Source: an uncultured bacterium (lineage in GTDB: Bacteria > Bacillota > Clostridia > Oscillospirales > Oscillospiraceae). Taken from it: DNA of 64,000 nt. The DNA lies in the NCBI GenBank assembly GCA_947364395.1, contig CANASS010000003.1, forward strand, positions 1 to 64,000, given 5' to 3'. Made by a program: the position numbers and the translations under genes. This document shows, in pieces, positions 59,074 to 64,000 of this stretch. The first letter of the stretch is position 1. Each line of letters opens with the position of its first letter. A model generated the notes under the pieces. The model searched no databases, was not told the origin of the DNA, and saw nothing but the letters and a program-made list of their open reading frames with translations.

Positions 59074-59169
59074 TTAGTTGGAAGCCGCGTCCTGATCCTC
59101 CAGGCGGCGGATATGGCGCACCACCGGGACGGCCGCAGGCCGGCGCAGACGTTTGGAGACCTGCTCCAT
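59074..59169 (-). CDS. Possible 31-aa small ORF after uxaB
   Basis: An ATG at 59169 lies 4 nt after the uxaB stop, and the frame runs 31 codons to TAA at 59074, just before the terminator. The peptide is Arg-rich at first (MEQVSKRLRRPAAV) and acidic at the end, with no hydrophobic helix. The ribosome site is weak (TAAGG too close). Its position inside the transcript makes translation possible; it may also be chance. Confidence 0.25.
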   Translation of the reverse strand: MEQVSKRLRRPAAVPVVRHIRRLEDQDAASN

Positions 59170-59173
59170 GGCC

Positions 59174-60667
59174 TTACAGGCAGGCGGCAAATGCGGCCTT
59201 GGCTCCCTGCTCCCGGATGAGCTTCAGGGCGGATATCACCGCAGGCTCAAAGCCCACCACCTGCGTCAGGTCCTGGCCCCACATCCGCTGGTTGGCCATG
59301 ACGGCGTGGACCAGCTCCTCGGCGGAGTCCTCCCGGTGCTCCCAGTAGAACTCCAGCACCCAGCGGTCGTCGGAGCAGAGGTACTCGTTTCCCTTGGGGC
59401 GGCGGCACACCAGCCCCTTGTCGTTCAGCTCCTGAATCTCGTTGGAGAAAAAGGCGATATAGGCGGCGAAGCTGGTGGTGAGGCAGGCGGGGAGCCGGCC
59501 GGTCTTTTCGATATACTCCAAAAAGCTGGGCATGTTCCGGGCCCGCCACTTGGAGGTGGAGTTCAGGGAGATGGACATGAGCTCGTGGTCCACGAAGGGG
59601 TTGTTGAAGCGGTCCTGGACGGCGGAGGCGAAGCCCTCCAGGTCCTTCTTGTCCAGGGGCAGGGTGGGGATGACCTCCTCGTAGAGCATCTTGTTCATGA
59701 AGCCCCGGACGGCGTCGTCCTGCATACAGTCCCGGACGATGTCAAAGCCCGCCAGGTAGGCCCCCAGCACAAAGCCGGTGTGGGCGCCGTTCAAAATGCG
59801 CACCTTCCGCTTCTTATACGGGGTCACGTCGGGCGCCACCGGGCAGTTGAGCCCCGCTTTTTTGAAGGGCAGCTTCTCCTCCAGCCAGGCCGGGCCCTCG
59901 ATGTTCCACACGCCGAACACCTCGCCTACGTCGATGAGCTCGTCGCGGTAGCCGTTGGCCTCCTCCATCCTGGCCGCCTCCTCCGGGTCCTTCACCCGGC
60001 CGGGGACGATGCGGTCCACCAGGGTGGAGCAGAAAGTGCAGTCCTCGTTGACGTACTTCCTGAAGCCGTCCTCCAGCCCCCACTGGTCCACGTACTGGTT
60101 GACGCACTTCAGCAGCTCCTTGCCGTTGTTGTCGATGAGCTCGCAGGACAGGATCACCAGCCCGCCCCTGCCCGCCTGCCAGCGCCGGTACAGCACCTGG
60201 GTGAGCTTGCCGGGGAAGGAGGCGGCGGGGGCGTCGTCCAGATTGCAGACGGGGTCGTAGACGATGCCCGCCTCGGTGGTGTTGGACACCACGTACTCCA
60301 GATCGTCGGAGACGGCCACGGCCATCATGGCCTCAAAGCCCTCTTTCTCGTAGGGGTTCAGGCACCGGGACACGGAGGAGATCACCCGCTTGGCGTCCAC
60401 CTTTTCCCCGTTCTCCCGGCCCCGGAGGTAGAGGGTGTACAGCCCCTCCTGCTGGTTGATGAGCTGGGCCAGACCGGGGGCGATGGGCTGGACCAGCACG
60501 CACTTGCCGTTCCACCCGGCCCTCTCGTTGGACACGTCGAACCAGTAGTTCACAAAGGCCCGCAGGAAGTTGCCCTCCCCGAACTGGAGCACCTTTTCCG
60601 GCGCACTCTCCAGGACGTATCCCTGATAGCCGGACTCTTTCAGAGTTTGATAGCTGAGCTGTTTCAT
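59174..60667 (-). CDS. uxaB: Tagaturonate reductase (mannitol dehydrogenase family)
   Basis: 497 aa, GGCGGG upstream. It interconverts D-tagaturonate and D-altronate with NAD(H) in galacturonate breakdown. The N-terminal Rossmann part (VLQFGEGNFLRAFVNYWFD) and catalytic-helix segment RKVRILNGAHTGFVLGAYLAGFDIV (Lys, Asn and His as in this family) are clear. Normal length. It follows uxaA with 21 nt between them, completing altronate formation and dehydration in one operon. Confidence 0.94.
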   Translation of the reverse strand: MKQLSYQTLKESGYQGYVLESAPEKVLQFGEGNFLRAFVNYWFDVSNERAGWNGKCVLVQPIAPGLAQLINQQEGLYTLYLRGRENGEKVDAKRVISSVSRCLNPYEKEGFEAMMAVAVSDDLEYVVSNTTEAGIVYDPVCNLDDAPAASFPGKLTQVLYRRWQAGRGGLVILSCELIDNNGKELLKCVNQYVDQWGLEDGFRKYVNEDCTFCSTLVDRIVPGRVKDPEEAARMEEANGYRDELIDVGEVFGVWNIEGPAWLEEKLPFKKAGLNCPVAPDVTPYKKRKVRILNGAHTGFVLGAYLAGFDIVRDCMQDDAVRGFMNKMLYEEVIPTLPLDKKDLEGFASAVQDRFNNPFVDHELMSISLNSTSKWRARNMPSFLEYIEKTGRLPACLTTSFAAYIAFFSNEIQELNDKGLVCRRPKGNEYLCSDDRWVLEFYWEHREDSAEELVHAVMANQRMWGQDLTQVVGFEPAVISALKLIREQGAKAAFAACL

Positions 60668-60688
60668 GATAATTTCCCGCCTTCCTTT

Positions 60689-62170
60689 TTAAAGTGTAAC
60701 GCCCTGCTTGAAGATCGCCATGTCGTGGAAGCCGGCCTCTTCCGCCTTGACCTCCCTGCCGGAGGCCACCTCCACCACGTAGTCGAACAGCTTGCGGCCC
60801 AGATCGGCCACCGTGCCATCCTCCACCAGTCCGCCGCAGTCGAAGTCGATCCAATTCCGCTTTTTCTCCGCCAGGGCGGAGTTGCTGGAGATCTTCACCG
60901 TGGGCACCGGGGAGGCGAAGGGGGTCCCCCGGCCTGTGGTGAACAGCACGATGTGGGCCCCGGAGGCCGCCAGGGCGGTGGAGGCCACCAGGTCGTTGCC
61001 GGGGGCGCTGAGCAGGTTCAGCCCCTGCCGGTACACCGGCTCGCCGTAGGCCAGCACGCCGGAGACCGGGGCGCTGCCCGACTTCTGCGTGCAGCCCAGG
61101 GATTTGTCCTCCAGGGTGGTGATGCCTCCCTTTTTGTTGCCGGGGGAGGGGTTCTCGTAGATGGTCTGATTGTGGCTGGTGAAATAGTTCTTGAAGCCGT
61201 TGATGAGGCTGACGGTGTCGGCAAACAAGCGCTCGTTCTCGCAGCGGTTCATCAGCAGGGTCTCCGCGCCGAACATCTCGGGCACCTCGGTGAGGATGGT
61301 GGTCCCCCCCTTGGAGATCAGCAGGTCGGAGAAAGCCCCCACGGTGGGGTTGGCGGTGATGCCGGACAGGCCGTCCGAGCCGCCGCACTTCATGCCCACC
61401 ACCAGCTCGCCGCAGCTGATGGGCTCCCGGCGGAACCGGCCCGCGTACCGGGCCAGCTGCTCCACCAGGGCCGCGCCGTCGGCGACCTCGTCCTCCGACT
61501 CCTGGCACACCAGGAACTTTACCCGGTCCTCGTTCCAGGGGCCGATGTAGGGCTTGAGCACGTCGATATTGCTGTTCTCGCATCCCAGACCCAGCACCAG
61601 CACGCCCCCGGCGTTGGGGTGGTTGATGAGCCCGGCTAAAATCTTCCGGGTGTTCTCCTGGTCCTCCCCCATCTGAGAGCAGCCGTAGGGGTGGGGGAAG
61701 GCGTAGATCCCGTCGATGGTCCCCGTCTTGAACCGCTGGGCCTGCCGCTCGATGGCCCGGGCCACGTCGTTTACACAGCCCACGGTGGGGATGATCCAGA
61801 TCTCGTTGCGCACCGCCGCCCGGCCGTCCTCCCGTCGGTAGCCCTGGAACAGCAGGTCGTCGGTGGGGGGCAGGGGGGCGTTGTCCGGCTCATAGCTGTA
61901 CTCCAGTACGCCCCCCAGGCCGGTTTTGACGTTGTGGGTGTGCGCCCACCCCCCGGCGGGGATGTTCTCCTTGGCCACGCCGATGGGCGCCCCGTACTTG
62001 ATTACAGCCCCGCCCGCGGGGATGTGGGCCAGGGCGAACTTGTGCCCCTGGGGGATGTCCTCCAGCAGGGTGACGGGCTGGCCGTCCACCTGGAGGGTGG
62101 TCCCGGCGGACAAGGGCGTCAAAGCCACCGCCACCAGGTCGCTGGGATGGATCTTGATAAAGGTTTTCAT
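60689..62170 (-). CDS. uxaA: Altronate dehydratase
   Basis: 493 aa from the ATG at 62170 (AAGGTGA upstream). An N-terminal SAF domain (about 1-95; DLVAVALTPLSAGTTL, IPQGHKFALAHI) is followed by the UxaA C-terminal domain with NEIWIIPTVGCVND, HPYGCSQMGED, GLGCENSN and MKCGGSDGLSGITANP. It dehydrates D-altronate to 2-keto-3-deoxygluconate, using Fe or Mn. First gene in the uxaA-uxaB unit, controlled by the divergent LacI-type regulator. I see no uxaC or kdgK here. Confidence 0.96.
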   Translation of the reverse strand: MKTFIKIHPSDLVAVALTPLSAGTTLQVDGQPVTLLEDIPQGHKFALAHIPAGGAVIKYGAPIGVAKENIPAGGWAHTHNVKTGLGGVLEYSYEPDNAPLPPTDDLLFQGYRREDGRAAVRNEIWIIPTVGCVNDVARAIERQAQRFKTGTIDGIYAFPHPYGCSQMGEDQENTRKILAGLINHPNAGGVLVLGLGCENSNIDVLKPYIGPWNEDRVKFLVCQESEDEVADGAALVEQLARYAGRFRREPISCGELVVGMKCGGSDGLSGITANPTVGAFSDLLISKGGTTILTEVPEMFGAETLLMNRCENERLFADTVSLINGFKNYFTSHNQTIYENPSPGNKKGGITTLEDKSLGCTQKSGSAPVSGVLAYGEPVYRQGLNLLSAPGNDLVASTALAASGAHIVLFTTGRGTPFASPVPTVKISSNSALAEKKRNWIDFDCGGLVEDGTVADLGRKLFDYVVEVASGREVKAEEAGFHDMAIFKQGVTL

Positions 62171-62267
62171 GGATACTTCACCTTCCCATTTCCTGTTTTT
62201 TTGATGTGCGATTGGCAATAAAATGAAACTTCTTTCATCGGGTACGCCGGAGAAAAGCATACTGGAA

Positions 62268-62314
62268 TGTAAGCTCTTACATGAAATCATACCGCTCCCT
62301 GTTTAAAATGTCAA
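62268..62314 (-). promoter_or_regulatory. Promoter and operator of uxaA-uxaB
   Basis: On the minus strand: TTGACA (62309-62314), 17-nt spacer, TATGAT (62286-62291). Directly after the -10 is TGTAAGAGCTTACA (62268-62281), a dyad of LacI-family operator form over the expected start site, which suits repression. Confidence 0.8.
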
Positions 62315-62399
62315 TATACCTTGAATAGGAATGGGAGGATTTTTGATAATTTTGGTGATATGCACAAAATTGAACGGGATAGCTTGTGAGAACTGGCAA

Positions 62400-63469
<1,070 letters not shown>

Positions 63470-63640
63470 AAGAAGCGTGAAGAAGCGGGACTTGGACCGA
63501 AGCGAGGCCGAGCGCAGGGCGGCAGAACCGCCCGCAGACCAGGCCGAGGCGAAGGGAAAGTGCGCGAGCGGTCCGGCCGGTTCGCGGCGTGACAAAAAAA
63601 TCAGCGAGCTTCTGGAGCGGCTGTACACAAGAGGTGTGAC
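63470..63640. other. Gene-free GC-rich stretch after the regulator gene
   Basis: A short frame in phase with the preceding gene is open but very rich in Arg, Ala and Glu and has no ribosome site. A small hairpin GGGCGG/CCGCCC lies near 63517-63533. I see nothing else that I can support. Confidence 0.4.
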
Positions 63641-63674
63641 AAAACGGGAGAGGCTTCAGCCTCTCCCGTTTTGC
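63641..63674. terminator. Bidirectional terminator between convergent regulator genes
   Basis: Perfect inverted repeat AAAACGGGAGAGGCTT and its complement with a 2-nt centre; A-run and T-run flank it. Confidence 0.88.
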
Positions 63675-63760
63675 CGTCCAATGAACACCGCTAGGCGAAA
63701 ACAGCCTATCTGCGTTGTCGCAGTCTGTTCCTTTCTCCGCCGGGACGGCGGACGGCGGGG

Positions 63761-64000
63761 TCAGTCCCCGCCCTTGTTATGCAGCCGCCACTCTCTGGGG
63801 GAGACGCCGTACCGCTTTTTGAACGCCCGGGAGAAGTGGAGCTGGTTGGGGTAGCCGCAGGCGGCGGCGATCTCCCCAATGGGGGCCTTGCCGCTCTTCA
63901 TCTGCTCCGCCGCCTTGGACAGCCGCAGGCGGATCAAAAATTCCTGGGGCGGACAGCCCATGCTCTCCTTGAACAGCTTGCTGAAATAGCTCCGGTTGAG
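63761..64000 (-). CDS. AraC family transcriptional regulator (5' end outside the window)
   Basis: Only the C-terminal 79 residues are present; the frame is open to the window edge. They form the double helix-turn-helix DNA-binding domain: first HTH with LNRSYFSKLFKESMG, the linker helix CPPQEFLIRLRLSKAAEQM, then PIGEIAAACGYPNQLHFSRAFKKRYGVSPREWR, which is the AraC/XylS signature. The sensing part and targets cannot be seen. It ends 87 nt before a bidirectional terminator shared with the LacI-type regulator. Confidence 0.93.
   Translation of the reverse strand, partial: LNRSYFSKLFKESMGCPPQEFLIRLRLSKAAEQMKSGKAPIGEIAAACGYPNQLHFSRAFKKRYGVSPREWRLHNKGGD

Noticed and set aside
63470..63760. Small gene after the LacI-type regulator
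   Set aside because: Open frame has no ribosome site, biased Arg/Ala/Glu composition, and crosses the bidirectional terminator.

Overview
The window is GC-rich bacterial chromosome and looks like an anaerobic gut Firmicute of the Oscillospiraceae type (Flavonifractor, Lawsonibacter or Intestinimonas-like; inference). The reasons are high GC with GGAGG ribosome sites and sigma-A promoters, BlaI/M56 and ECF/DUF4179 pairs, desulfoferrodoxin, FeoAB, and anaerobic purine and hexuronate catabolism. I see no transposase, phage module, CRISPR array or rRNA operon.

Layout. 1-505: a tRNA-Gly gene followed, in its own direction, by a 167-bp tandem array built from tRNA fragments and terminators. 617-4070: a BlaI/M56 metalloprotease regulatory pair. 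4154-13930: an oligopeptide ABC transporter operon in which several subunits carry unusual extra parts. 13931-14861: an attenuator-like leader and a small membrane protein. 14868-19325: an orphan membrane protein, an M24 aminopeptidase and an EutH-like transporter. 19328-25910: feoAB, desulfoferrodoxin, small hypothetical genes, an AgrC/AgrA-type two-component system and a zinc-ribbon protein. 26018-29359: GNAT, upp, a Y-family polymerase and a P-loop NTPase.

29448-48826 is the core of the window: a nearly complete anaerobic purine/urate-degradation cluster. It holds an NCS2 permease, ssnA, ygfK, a 2Fe-2S/molybdopterin hydroxylase (XdhD-like), a type II ABC importer that I infer carries molybdate, then ygeX, ygeY, ygeW, carbamate kinase, hydantoinase and mocA. 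The layout suggests uptake of a purine, redox and hydrolytic opening of the ring by the Mo hydroxylase, YgfK, SsnA and HyuA, processing of the open-chain product by YgeY, YgeX and YgeW, and ATP recovery from carbamoyl phosphate by carbamate kinase. MocA makes the molybdopterin cytosine dinucleotide cofactor and the importer would supply the metal. Five intergenic gaps in this cluster hold members of two palindromic repeat families.

48907-51993: two tandem ECF sigma/anti-sigma pairs. 52011-53698: an nfeD - 51-aa membrane protein - SPFH operon. 54111-58281: an RNA methyltransferase, a lipid kinase, pyrE, radC and ridA. 58294-64000: a YheO-like regulator, uxaB-uxaA with a divergent LacI-type regulator and two matching operators, and an AraC regulator cut by the window edge.

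All family assignments come from reading motifs and overall likeness; no database search was run.
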